A DNA stretch of 61,915 nt from Phocaeicola paurosaccharolyticus JCM 15092 (lineage in GTDB: Bacteria; Bacteroidota; Bacteroidia; Bacteroidales; Bacteroidaceae), in contig NZ_BAJR01000021.1 of assembly GCF_000613805.1 (NCBI RefSeq), positions 1 to 61,915 on the forward strand, written 5' to 3'. Under the pieces are notes generated by a model. It was not told the DNA's origin and did not search any database. It saw only the letters and a program-made list of their open reading frames with translations. The translations under genes were made by a program, and so were the position numbers. Numbering within the stretch: the stretch's first letter is position 1; each line of letters begins with the position of its first letter. Of this stretch, positions 35,653-44,411 are shown piece after piece.

Positions 35653-36195
35653 ATGATTGAAGAACTTATAATATTTATAAAAATAAAAGAGGGAGATGTG
35701 AAAGCTTACGAATCCCTCTTTTATAAATATTATACTCCACTGTGCAAGTATGTAACACTGCTGATAGGTTCCTATGATGATGCAGAAGAGATAGTACAAG
35801 AGCTCTTTTATAAGTTATGGAGAGATAGAGATGAGATCTCAATAAAATACTCAATTAAGAGTTATTTATACCGTTCCGCTCATAATATGGCACTAGGCTA
35901 TTGTGAACATGCTGATGTGAGGCAGAGATACATACAGAATTATTCCGAAAGTAACCAGGATTATTCCTTTTCTGTAGATTCTGAATTGGAGTGTTCTGAA
36001 CTAAAAAAAATCTTGGATAATGTATTGAGAAAACTTCCTGAAAGATGCAAGAAGATTTTCCTAATGAATCGTTTTCAAGGTAAAAAATATAAAGATATAG
36101 CTATAGAGTTGTCTTTGTCAATAAAGACTGTAGAGTCTGATATAAGTAAGGCACTTAAGATAATTAAAGAGGAGGTGGAGTGTTATGGTAAATAG
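35653..36195 (+). CDS. ECF sigma factor, FecI-like
   Basis: A 180-residue extracytoplasmic-function sigma factor of the type common in Bacteroidetes. Region 2 spans about residues 20-85, including DDAEEIVQELFYKLWRDRDE. Region 4 spans about 120-175, with ERCKKIFLMNRFQG and the helix-turn-helix DIAIELSLSIKTVESDIS. It is followed, with an 11-base overlap, by a FecR-type anti-sigma gene. In the usual system the inducing signal comes from a TonB-dependent transducer, but none is encoded here. Confidence 0.92.
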   Translation: MIEELIIFIKIKEGDVKAYESLFYKYYTPLCKYVTLLIGSYDDAEEIVQELFYKLWRDRDEISIKYSIKSYLYRSAHNMALGYCEHADVRQRYIQNYSESNQDYSFSVDSELECSELKKILDNVLRKLPERCKKIFLMNRFQGKKYKDIAIELSLSIKTVESDISKALKIIKEEVECYGK

Positions 36196-37051
36196 AATGA
36201 ATGATTTTGAAAAAGAGAAGACTGATATTGCTTGGCGTAAAGTAAAAGCAAGACTTCAAGCTGAGGAACTCTTGGAATGTACAAGTCAAGAAAATCATAC
36301 CCCCAATTATAGTATTACTAAGAGGAGCTTAGCAGTCGGTCTTTCAATTGCTGCAATGATTGCTATTATGTTTGTAATGAATAATTTATTCTTTGCAGAT
36401 GGGAAAGATAGCAATATAGCAATGCTAGAACAGGTGAATAGTCAAGAGTCATCATTGGTTACTACACTTGCTGATGGGTCAATAGTATATTTGGGCAAGG
36501 ATGGTAAGTTAGAATACCCGGAAGAGTTTTTAAGTGACACAAGAAATGTAAACCTCAAAGGTGACGCTTTCTTTGAGGTTGCTAAAAACAGAAAGAAGCC
36601 ATTTATTATTACTACTCCTGATGTTACAATTGAAGTTTTAGGAACATCATTCAGTATAACTAAGAGTGATAAGTTTCCATTTATGCTTAACGTGAGAAGT
36701 GGAAAAGTGAAAGTGGTTGATCGCAAAACTAACGAAGTCGTATATGTTGAAAAGGGTGAGAGTGTATCTCTATCTTCAGGTCATCTTACCTCTTTCGTTT
36801 CGAAAGAGAATCCAATGAAAGCCTTCGTTAAAGAGTTCAGATTTAAGGATCAGAGTTTGAAAGTGATTGTAGGGGTTCTAAATTCTCTCTCTGCTGATGA
36901 TAAGATTGAACTGGAAGGAGATATAGACTCTAGAAAACTAACAGTAGCATTCTCTGGTGAACAAATAGATCAGATGGCTAAATTGATTGGTCTTGCTTTA
37001 GACCTGAATATTGATAAGAATAATAATACTATTTATTTGAGTGACAAGTAG
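36185..37051 (+). CDS. FecR family anti-sigma factor
   Basis: A 288-residue inner-membrane regulator. A cytoplasmic N-terminal segment of about 55 residues should bind the sigma factor. One transmembrane helix lies near residues 58-77 (LAVGLSIAAMIAIMFVMNN). The periplasmic FecR domain covers about 90-200 (LADGSIVYLGKDGKLEYPEEF). A C-terminal DUF4974-like region ends KLIGLALDLNIDKNNNTIYL. The start overlaps the sigma gene by 11 bases. The last base of its stop codon is the first base of the next gene's GTG start, so all three are tightly coupled. Confidence 0.92.
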   Translation: MVNRMNDFEKEKTDIAWRKVKARLQAEELLECTSQENHTPNYSITKRSLAVGLSIAAMIAIMFVMNNLFFADGKDSNIAMLEQVNSQESSLVTTLADGSIVYLGKDGKLEYPEEFLSDTRNVNLKGDAFFEVAKNRKKPFIITTPDVTIEVLGTSFSITKSDKFPFMLNVRSGKVKVVDRKTNEVVYVEKGESVSLSSGHLTSFVSKENPMKAFVKEFRFKDQSLKVIVGVLNSLSADDKIELEGDIDSRKLTVAFSGEQIDQMAKLIGLALDLNIDKNNNTIYLSDK

Positions 37052-38604
37052 TGATTAATATATATAAAAAGATATCTGTAACATTATTGGTAATAATACT
37101 TTTAAGTATTCGACTGATAGCTCAGAATAATAGCGTTTTTTTTGAGCAAGAAGTCTATTTACCAAAACAAAGAACGACTGTTTATGCTCTATTAAATGAG
37201 TTGAGTAAGCAGACAGGTATGCTTTTTATATACAATAGTAAGGTTATCAACAATGAGAATGTAGTAAAGATTAAAGCTGGTAAGAGGAGTCTTAAGGAAG
37301 CTATACTAGAGGTTGTAGGTAACCCCAAAATTCATTTGAATAATATTGGTAAACATATCCTTCTCACATCATGCGAGTCAGATAATAGTGATGCAATAGC
37401 AGACTCTTTAAAAACAAAATACAGTGTAATTGAAGGTAAGTTGGTTGATGCTATTAATAATGAGCCTATTGCTTATGGCAGTGTTGGTTTATCAGGTTCT
37501 TCTCTTGGAACTATCTCAAATCAGGAAGGAATATTCAAATTAATTGTTCCTGAGGTTTACTCAAAAAGTTCTGAAGTTTTATTTTCACATCTAGGTTATG
37601 AACAGCAGAAGATAAGCTTTTCTACACTTAATGGACATTTCTCTAATATTTCGCTGCAACCTCGTGTTATGTCTCTTCCTGAAGTTGTGGTTAAAGCAAT
37701 AGACCCAATAAAGTTGATTGAAAAGATGAGGAGAAATATAGAGAATAATTATTTCATGTCTCCAAGTTATCTTACAACCTTTTATAGGGAGGGAATAGAT
37801 TATAACGATAATTTCAGAAGTTTGACGGAAGCAGTCATTAAACTATATAAGTCTCCATATAAAAGCGTGTCAGTTGATCAGGTACAACTTTTAAAGATGA
37901 GAAAAGTAAGTAATTATTCATCTAGCGATACTATAATAGCGAAAATGAGTTCAGGTATAGATGCATCGCTTAAACTTGATGTAATAAAAGATTTACCCGA
38001 TTTTCTATTCACATATAGCACATATAATAACTCTCCTTCATACAACTATAAATATATTGAGTCTACTATTATAGATGGGAAAATGGTAGATGTAATATCT
38101 TTTACTCAGAAGAAGAACGTTGTTGATCCCCGATATGCTGGAAAGTTATATATTACATCTGATGAATCAGCTTTGGTAAGGGTGGAGATGTGTATTCTTC
38201 CGGAGATGGTTAAGAATGCTACTGATATGTTTGTAAGTAAACAGGCTCAGTATATGAAACTTACGCTAAGCAAAGTAGACTACATTATTAACTATAAGAA
38301 GTTTGGCGATTACTATTTTATTAACCATGTCCGTGGAGATATATATTTTAAGGCAAAAAGAAGAAAGAAACTTTTCAACAGTTCTTCTATTCATACATGG
38401 TTTGAGATGCTACCATGTAAGATTGACACGGTAAACGTTGCTAAGTTTAGCAGAAATGAGAGGATATCGCCACACACAGTCTTCTCTGAGACTGTATTTG
38501 AATATGATCACAACTTTTGGGGTGAATACAATATTATAACATTGGAGCAGAAAATAGAAGATGCAATTAGAAATATATCTCCTAAGATAGAGGTGATGAA
38601 ATAA
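37051..38604 (+). CDS. STN plus carboxypeptidase-like regulatory domain protein, FecR partner
   Basis: A 517-residue exported protein with a GTG start. The signal peptide is about residues 1-25. An STN (secretin/TonB N-terminal) domain covers about 38-110 (TTVYALLNELSKQTGMLF). This is the signalling domain that contacts FecR in TonB transducers. A CarboxypepD_reg-like domain follows, near 125-205. Where a transducer would have a plug and beta-barrel, this protein instead has a region of about 300 residues related to the protein encoded at 34346 (FYREGIDYNDNFRSLTEAV; FWGEYNIITLEQ). It therefore looks like a sensor without a receptor barrel. Its ligand is unknown. Confidence 0.75.
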   Translation: MINIYKKISVTLLVIILLSIRLIAQNNSVFFEQEVYLPKQRTTVYALLNELSKQTGMLFIYNSKVINNENVVKIKAGKRSLKEAILEVVGNPKIHLNNIGKHILLTSCESDNSDAIADSLKTKYSVIEGKLVDAINNEPIAYGSVGLSGSSLGTISNQEGIFKLIVPEVYSKSSEVLFSHLGYEQQKISFSTLNGHFSNISLQPRVMSLPEVVVKAIDPIKLIEKMRRNIENNYFMSPSYLTTFYREGIDYNDNFRSLTEAVIKLYKSPYKSVSVDQVQLLKMRKVSNYSSSDTIIAKMSSGIDASLKLDVIKDLPDFLFTYSTYNNSPSYNYKYIESTIIDGKMVDVISFTQKKNVVDPRYAGKLYITSDESALVRVEMCILPEMVKNATDMFVSKQAQYMKLTLSKVDYIINYKKFGDYYFINHVRGDIYFKAKRRKKLFNSSSIHTWFEMLPCKIDTVNVAKFSRNERISPHTVFSETVFEYDHNFWGEYNIITLEQKIEDAIRNISPKIEVMK

Positions 38605-38736
38605 TAATGATTTAGTTCATTTCATCGTCTATAAGGGTTATTATAATTGGTGCACTGTCTTTATGCCTGATGAAATTGTTTTATATATGCAAATTGACTA
38701 ATTTTGATTCCTTATCATTAGCAAAGTCTATAATTT

Positions 38737-38895
38737 ATGTCATTATTCAGAGTTATTTTAGCAATAATATTTCCACCTTTATCGGTAATTGATAAAGGTT
38801 GTGGCTCATTTTTAATAGTCCTTATTCTCACTCTTCTAGGATGGATTCCGGGAGTAATTGCAGCCTTAATAATTCTTAATAATCCTAATAGATGA
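38737..38895 (+). CDS. YqaE/Pmp3 family small membrane protein
   Basis: A 52-residue gene too short for most ORF callers. The protein begins MSLFRVILAIIFPPLSVIDK and continues with GCGSFLIVLILTLLGWIPG, ending ALIILNNPNR. It has two transmembrane helices separated by a Lys/Gly turn, the LTLLGWIPGVIAA core is typical of the Pmp3/YqaE family, and the length is normal. Members stabilise membrane potential in yeast and are stress-induced in plants, but bacterial roles are unclear. It lies between the ECF cassette and the PUL and may be independent. Bases 38605-38736 before it show nothing. Confidence 0.8.
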   Translation: MSLFRVILAIIFPPLSVIDKGCGSFLIVLILTLLGWIPGVIAALIILNNPNR

Positions 38896-38949
38896 TAATT
38901 TTATCTCTTCTTTTTATTATAACATAGCCTCTTTTTAAATGATATATAT

Positions 38950-39089
38950 GTAACACAGCGTTCTGCTATGTATGTACATTCCTTCCTTATTTAGTGGCAT
39001 CTTAAAGTTTTAATATACAGATAGTTAAAGTCTTGCGTGTAACGCAGGGTTGATAATTATGTAACATAGTTTCTTGAATTGTTACATAG
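38950..39089 (+). repeat. Direct repeats, candidate regulator binding sites
   Basis: Four related 9-mers occur: GTAACACAG at 38950, GTAACGCAG at 39039, GTAACATAG at 39061 and GTTACATAG at 39081. The last three are spaced 22 and 20 bases apart, about two DNA turns, all on one face of the helix. They lie about 50-100 bases before the -7 element at 39138. A partly inverted copy, CTATGTATG, sits at 38966. This layout fits an activator that binds as a dimer or in tandem, most simply the PUL's AraC-type hybrid regulator. Confidence 0.55.
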
Positions 39090-39137
39090 TAAGAGAATTG
39101 TGTAGCTAAAGCTTGGTTAAGCTATATTAATGTATAA

Positions 39138-39145
39138 TAACTTTG
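39138..39145 (+). promoter_or_regulatory. Promoter -7 element of the xylan PUL
   Basis: TAACTTTG matches TAnnTTTG. A TTG at 39113-39115 is the nearest -33 candidate, with spacing of 22 bases, slightly off the ideal. A weak -33 is usual for a promoter that needs an activator. Confidence 0.55.
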
Positions 39146-39367
39146 GGCAGTTGGATAAATATTAGCACTCTATAACTTATGCTAAAGAGTGTTGTTGAGT
39201 TGCTGATGTTTATACAACAGAACAAATGGAAACTTAAATATATACTTTTATTTCACTAACCTTAAAAATTATTCATCAGTATGAAACACAATTCTTCATG
39301 AAATGAACAACCTTAAATTTATCCAGGCAGATATCCTGCCAATTTAAAAATGTAATCTTTTAAACTA

Positions 39368-42300
39368 ATGGTAATGAAAAATGTAATAAAAAAAATCCAA
39401 AAGATTCCTTACCTGTTTTTACTTATGCTTTTGATATGCTTGACAGCATCGGCGCAAAATGGAATAACAGTTAAAGGAGTTATCGTTGACGGCAAAGGAG
39501 AAAGCGTCATTGGGGCTTCAATAGTTTTAAAAGGCAATGCTTCAGTAGGTACAATATCAGATATAGATGGTAACTTTGTCTTGAACGTGCCAAGTGCTAA
39601 ATCTACTCTTGTCGTTTCCTTTGTAGGTATGAAGCCTAAAGAGGTGCAAGCGAGCACAAAACTAATGAGAATAGAACTAGAAGACGATTCTCAAACTCTT
39701 GATGAAGTTGTTGTCGTAGGTTTTGGACAGCAGAAAAAAGAAAGTGTTGTCGGTGCAATTTCTCAGACAACCAGTAAGGTACTTGAACGTACTGGTGGTG
39801 TAACTAGTTTGGGCCAGGCATTGACTGGTAATTTACCAGGTGTTGTTACAATGACAGCTACAGGTAAACCTGGTGAAGAAGATCCTGAAATCACAATTCG
39901 TGGTGTAACCTCATGGAATGGAAGTAAGCCTTTGGTATTGGTTGATGGAGTAGAACGTGAAATGTCTGCTGTTGATATAAACTCTGTAGCTTCAATTTCT
40001 GTCTTGAAAGACGCTTCTGCAACTGCTGTATTCGGTGTACGTGGTGCAAATGGTGTTATCTTGATTCAGACAAAACGTGGTGAAGAGGGTAAAGCAACAG
40101 TTAATATCAACTTGAATACTACTATTAAAACTTACTCTAAGTTGCCTGATGTAATGGACTCTTACGATGCATTGTCATTGCGTAACAGAGTTATTGAGTC
40201 TGAATTAGGTTACAAGCCTGATCAATGGTCTAACTATCGTCCTTATGCAGAACTTAGAAAGTACCGTAATCCAGCTAATGCTGAAGAAGCAGAACGTTAT
40301 CCTAACGTTGACTGGGTTGATACAATGTTGAAAGATGCAGCATTCAGTTATAATGCAAGTGTTAACGTATCTGGTGGTACTAGATTTGTTAAGTATTTTG
40401 CTGCTGTCGATTATGCACACGAAGGTGATATGTACAAAGATGTAAAAAGTAATCGTGGTTATAATCCAAGTTTTGGCTACGATCGTATAAACGTACGTAG
40501 TAACTTGGACTTCAACTTGACAAATACTACAAAACTTCGTGTTAACCTTAGTGGTTCACATGCAGTTAAGAAAGCTACTCAGGCTCAGTATGAATACTTA
40601 GTATGGGGAGCATTTTATGGCTTAGGACCTGACTCATTTATTCCACAGTATAGTAATGGTGTATATGGTTACTATCAACCAAATCCTTCACATTCTGCAA
40701 CCAACCCTCTGGAGTATTTGGCTACACAAGGTATAGGTTTTACTACTACAGACCGTTTGAATACCGACTTTACTTTGGAACAAGACTTAAGTTTCATTAC
40801 AAAAGGTCTTTCTGTTCAAGGAAGATTGGCATTTGACAACAGTTTTGTGGAAAATCGTCGTGGTGTTGATGATACTAATGACTGGGAGGATGAGGCTCAT
40901 CAATATATCAATCCAGAAACAGGAAATTTATATTCAGATGTGACTGTTGATGGAAATAATAAGTTTGACTATAAAAATAATATTGCTTGGACAACAAGTG
41001 CTGGTAGTGTAGATAACGGAGCTACTTATCGTCGTTTGAATTATTCAGTACAGTTGAACTGGAACCGTACTTTCGGCCAGCATACAATTGGTGCTATGGG
41101 TAACTTCAGCCGTGAAGAGTATGCTGTAGGTAACATGTTGCCTAACTACCGTGAGAACTGGGTTTTCCGTACTACATACGACTATGCTAAACGTTATATG
41201 TTGGAGTATAATGGTGCATACAATGGTTCTGAGAAGTTTGCTAAGGAGAATCGTTTCGCATTCTTCCAATCAGGAGCAGTAGGTTGGATGGTATCTGAAG
41301 AACCACTAGTTAAGAAACTTAACTTGAAGTGGTTGGATATGTTGAAACTTCGTGCTTCTTATGGACAGATTGGTGATGATAATGTCAATGGTCGCTGGTT
41401 ATATATGGACTCTTGGTCTTATGGAGGTACATTTGGTCAGTCATTGACAGGAGTTAGCTCTTCTGATAGCCCTTATAAATGGTATACTCAATCACAAGTT
41501 GGTAACCCTAATGTTAAATGGGAGATTTCAACTAAGTTTGATGCAGCTGTAGAATATGCTGTCTTAGGTGGTTTATTTACTGGATCTATTGACTACTTCT
41601 CTGAGAAACGTGATAATATCTTGTTGGCAGGTTCTGGTCGTGCTGTTCCATCTTATTTTGGTACAACAGCTCCTACAGCTAACTTAGGTAAAGTAGAGAG
41701 CCATGGTATAGAGGCTGAACTTCGTTGGAACAAGATTTTAGATAAGGACTGGCGTATTTGGGGTAACGCTGCTTACACTCGTGCAGTGAATAAGATTAAA
41801 GAGGCTGACGACCCTCAATTGATGCCTGAGTATCAAAAGAAGGCTGATAAGGCTATTAACCAGACAACAGCATTTGTAGACAATGGTTATTATAATAACT
41901 GGGATGAGTTGTATGCTACTACTTCTCACGATGCTTCTGACGATGCTCGTATCCCAGGTAACTATATAATAATGGACTATGATGGTGACGGTGTTATCTC
42001 ATCATATGACCGCGTTCCTTATGGATTTACTGGAGTTCCTCAAAATACTGTAAATGCACAGTTTGGTGTAGACTGGAAGGGATGGAGTTTCTTCGTTCAG
42101 TTCTACGGAGTAAATAACGTAACTCGTAGCGTTAACTTAAATACATTTACAGAATCAAGAAACCTTGCATTTAACGAAGGCTCTTACTGGAACAAGACTG
42201 ATTTGACAGGTGATGTGCCTCTTCCAACATGGGGTCTTATCCCAAGTGGATATTCAACAGCTACAAGATATTTGTTCGATGGCTCATACTTGCGTTTGAA

Positions 42301-42499
42301 ATATGCTGAACTTGCTTATACTTTCTCTGGACAGGAATGGATGAAGAAAGTTGGTTTGAGCAGCATGAGAGTATTTGTGAATGGTAATAACCTATTCTTG
42401 TGGACAGATATGCCAGATGACCGTGAATCTAATACCGGTGGTGGTTCTGCATATCCTACAGCAAGACGTTTTAACATAGGTTTAAAATTAACTCTTTAA
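39368..42499 (+). CDS. susC: SusC-like TonB-dependent transporter, first copy (XusA-like)
   Basis: A 1043-residue outer-membrane transporter. A signal peptide (about 1-30) is followed by a CarboxypepD_reg-like domain (GVIVDGKGESVIGASIVLKG, about 33-110). A TonB-box region follows, LDEVVVVGFGQQKKESVVGA near 117. The plug domain (PLVLVDGVEREM, SISVLKDASATAVFGVRGAN) leads into a 22-strand barrel ending in FNIGLKLTL. It imports oligosaccharides across the outer membrane with energy from TonB and pairs with the SusD-like protein encoded next. The order of genes from here to 52352 is that of P. bryantii xusABCDE-xyn10C. The start may be 39368 or the ATG two codons later. Confidence 0.95.
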   Translation: MVMKNVIKKIQKIPYLFLLMLLICLTASAQNGITVKGVIVDGKGESVIGASIVLKGNASVGTISDIDGNFVLNVPSAKSTLVVSFVGMKPKEVQASTKLMRIELEDDSQTLDEVVVVGFGQQKKESVVGAISQTTSKVLERTGGVTSLGQALTGNLPGVVTMTATGKPGEEDPEITIRGVTSWNGSKPLVLVDGVEREMSAVDINSVASISVLKDASATAVFGVRGANGVILIQTKRGEEGKATVNINLNTTIKTYSKLPDVMDSYDALSLRNRVIESELGYKPDQWSNYRPYAELRKYRNPANAEEAERYPNVDWVDTMLKDAAFSYNASVNVSGGTRFVKYFAAVDYAHEGDMYKDVKSNRGYNPSFGYDRINVRSNLDFNLTNTTKLRVNLSGSHAVKKATQAQYEYLVWGAFYGLGPDSFIPQYSNGVYGYYQPNPSHSATNPLEYLATQGIGFTTTDRLNTDFTLEQDLSFITKGLSVQGRLAFDNSFVENRRGVDDTNDWEDEAHQYINPETGNLYSDVTVDGNNKFDYKNNIAWTTSAGSVDNGATYRRLNYSVQLNWNRTFGQHTIGAMGNFSREEYAVGNMLPNYRENWVFRTTYDYAKRYMLEYNGAYNGSEKFAKENRFAFFQSGAVGWMVSEEPLVKKLNLKWLDMLKLRASYGQIGDDNVNGRWLYMDSWSYGGTFGQSLTGVSSSDSPYKWYTQSQVGNPNVKWEISTKFDAAVEYAVLGGLFTGSIDYFSEKRDNILLAGSGRAVPSYFGTTAPTANLGKVESHGIEAELRWNKILDKDWRIWGNAAYTRAVNKIKEADDPQLMPEYQKKADKAINQTTAFVDNGYYNNWDELYATTSHDASDDARIPGNYIIMDYDGDGVISSYDRVPYGFTGVPQNTVNAQFGVDWKGWSFFVQFYGVNNVTRSVNLNTFTESRNLAFNEGSYWNKTDLTGDVPLPTWGLIPSGYSTATRYLFDGSYLRLKYAELAYTFSGQEWMKKVGLSSMRVFVNGNNLFLWTDMPDDRESNTGGGSAYPTARRFNIGLKLTL

Positions 42500-42505
42500 T
42501 AAGGA

Positions 42506-44383
42506 ATGACAATGAAAAAGATGTATCTATATTTCTGCGGATTACTCTCACTCTTTTTAGTCGGTACTACTTCTTGTACTGATTATCTGGACAGAGAGCC
42601 GGATTCCGTTATCTCTTCAGACGACGCATTCAAAAACTTTACAAACTTCCAAGGCTTTGTGGAGCAGATGTATAATTTGGCTCCGGATATTGCTAAAGCC
42701 AATTGGGTAAGCTCGTTTAACTGGGGTGAAGATGAAGTTATTACTATCGGTAATGGTGAATACCTATTTGGTTTCAGTGTAGACCGTGGTAACTATCGTG
42801 ACTATATAAATAAAGGTGACTGTTTTTTGGACCGTGATTGGAATACAGGAAAAGACCGTTTCAAAAAAGCTCTTTGGGGTGGTTCATGGTATGGTATCCG
42901 TGTAGCCAACATGGGTATTCAGGCTATCAATGATGGTAAGCTGACTGATGCTACTCAAGAAGAGAGAGATTTGATCGAAGGACAGTTGTATTTCTTCCGT
43001 GCATGGTTTCATTTCCAATTGACAACATATTGGGGAGGTCTTCCATATATTGATACTGTATTACCAAGTGACCAACCATTGACTATGCCTCGTTTGAGCT
43101 ATCGTGAATGTGCTGACAAGATGATTGCTGACTTCCAACATGCAGCAAGCTTGTTACCAGTTGATTGGGACAATACAGATGTTGGTCGTCGTACATCAGG
43201 TAACAACCAATTACGTCCTAATAAAATATGGGCTGAATCATATCTAGGAAAAGCATATCTTTATGCTGCAAGTCCATTGATGAACGCAGGCCCTAATGGT
43301 TCTCCAACTGATTATGATAAAGAATACTGCAAGAAAGCAGCATCTGCATTTGGTAATGTATTGAAGATGGTAGAGGCTGGTCAGACTCAATATGCATTGG
43401 TGGATTTCAAAGATTACCATACATTATTTTATACTATACAGCAGAACTGGTTGATGCCTGGTGGTACTGAAGCTATCATGCGTAGCCCTACTTATGGTGC
43501 TGACTCATACTGGCGTCAGATGAACTCATATCAAATTTCTGATATGGCTGAAGGAGATGGTATCATTCTTTGTCCATCAGCAAATTATGTTAACTATTTT
43601 GGCATGGCTAATGGTATGCCTTTGAATGATCCTGATTCTGGCTTTGATCCAACTCATCCTTGGAAAGACCGTGACCCACGTTTCTATAATGACTTCGTTT
43701 ATGATGGTGTAAAGGTTGTTAAAGGTACTATAACTAATGCTGAAGACGAGAAGTTCCGTTATGCAGATCTTAGCTCAACAGGTGCTTGGGTTAACGACCC
43801 ACGTAAGACTAGCCGTACTGGTTATCTGAACTACAAGTTTATACCTTTGGGAGCAAACAAGTGGGATTTAACTTATGGTTATAGTTATTCTACTCATCTT
43901 CATCTATCTTGGATGCGTCTTGCAGATGTATACTTGATGTATGCTGAAGCTGCAGCTCAAGCTTACGGTGGTGCTACTGGTAAAGATAGTAATTATGGTA
44001 AGAGCGCTGCTGAAGCATTAAACACAATTCGTTTACGTGCTGGAGTTGGTAAAGTTGCTGATAAATATACAACTACTCTTGATAAATTCATGGAAGAGGT
44101 TCGTCGTGAGCGTGCTGTAGAATTAGCATTTGAAGGACATCGTTTCAATGACTTACGTCGTTGGTTGTTGTTGACTAGATCTCCTTATAATATTAAGACT
44201 AAGCAAGAGTTTGACCGCGCAGCAGCATTAGATACAAAAATTGATCCAAAAGAAAATGCAGTCAAGAACTGGCGCGAAGAGGTCATCGTTACTCGTAACT
44301 TAGATAGTAAGCACTATTGGTTGCCATTTGACAACGCAGACGTAACTATGTATCCTGAGTTTAACCAAAATCCAGGTTGGTAA
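42506..44383 (+). CDS. susD: SusD-like surface glycan-binding lipoprotein, first copy (XusB-like)
   Basis: A 625-residue surface lipoprotein that caps the SusC channel and captures glycan fragments. The lipobox is TTSC (GTTSCTDYLDRE). The N-terminal SusD-like domain and the C-terminal RagB/SusD helical region are both present. The latter has LNTIRLRAGVG, EEVRRERAVELAFEGHRFNDLRRW and the typical ending MYPEFNQNPGW. It lies 6 bases after the SusC gene. Specificity for xylan is inferred from the adjacent enzymes. Confidence 0.95.
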   Translation: MTMKKMYLYFCGLLSLFLVGTTSCTDYLDREPDSVISSDDAFKNFTNFQGFVEQMYNLAPDIAKANWVSSFNWGEDEVITIGNGEYLFGFSVDRGNYRDYINKGDCFLDRDWNTGKDRFKKALWGGSWYGIRVANMGIQAINDGKLTDATQEERDLIEGQLYFFRAWFHFQLTTYWGGLPYIDTVLPSDQPLTMPRLSYRECADKMIADFQHAASLLPVDWDNTDVGRRTSGNNQLRPNKIWAESYLGKAYLYAASPLMNAGPNGSPTDYDKEYCKKAASAFGNVLKMVEAGQTQYALVDFKDYHTLFYTIQQNWLMPGGTEAIMRSPTYGADSYWRQMNSYQISDMAEGDGIILCPSANYVNYFGMANGMPLNDPDSGFDPTHPWKDRDPRFYNDFVYDGVKVVKGTITNAEDEKFRYADLSSTGAWVNDPRKTSRTGYLNYKFIPLGANKWDLTYGYSYSTHLHLSWMRLADVYLMYAEAAAQAYGGATGKDSNYGKSAAEALNTIRLRAGVGKVADKYTTTLDKFMEEVRRERAVELAFEGHRFNDLRRWLLLTRSPYNIKTKQEFDRAAALDTKIDPKENAVKNWREEVIVTRNLDSKHYWLPFDNADVTMYPEFNQNPGW

Positions 44384-44411
44384 TTATTGATAACTTTAAA
44401 ACGAAATAACA

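Larger units (their letters stand above)
38896..39367 (+). promoter_or_regulatory. PUL leader and control region
   Basis: This 472-base gene-free stretch holds four copies of a 9-base repeat (38950-39089), a -7 element at 39138 and a leader of about 215 bases before the first SusC gene. A weak hairpin at 39313-39347, with inner arms GGCAG and CTGCC, lies about 20 bases before the SusC start. The length of leader RNA leaves room for post-transcriptional control, but I see no known riboswitch. Confidence 0.6.

Noticed and set aside
34346..38604. Iron-citrate (Fec) uptake system
   Set aside because: Sigma and FecR are present, but there is no receptor or ABC importer, so iron transport is not supported.
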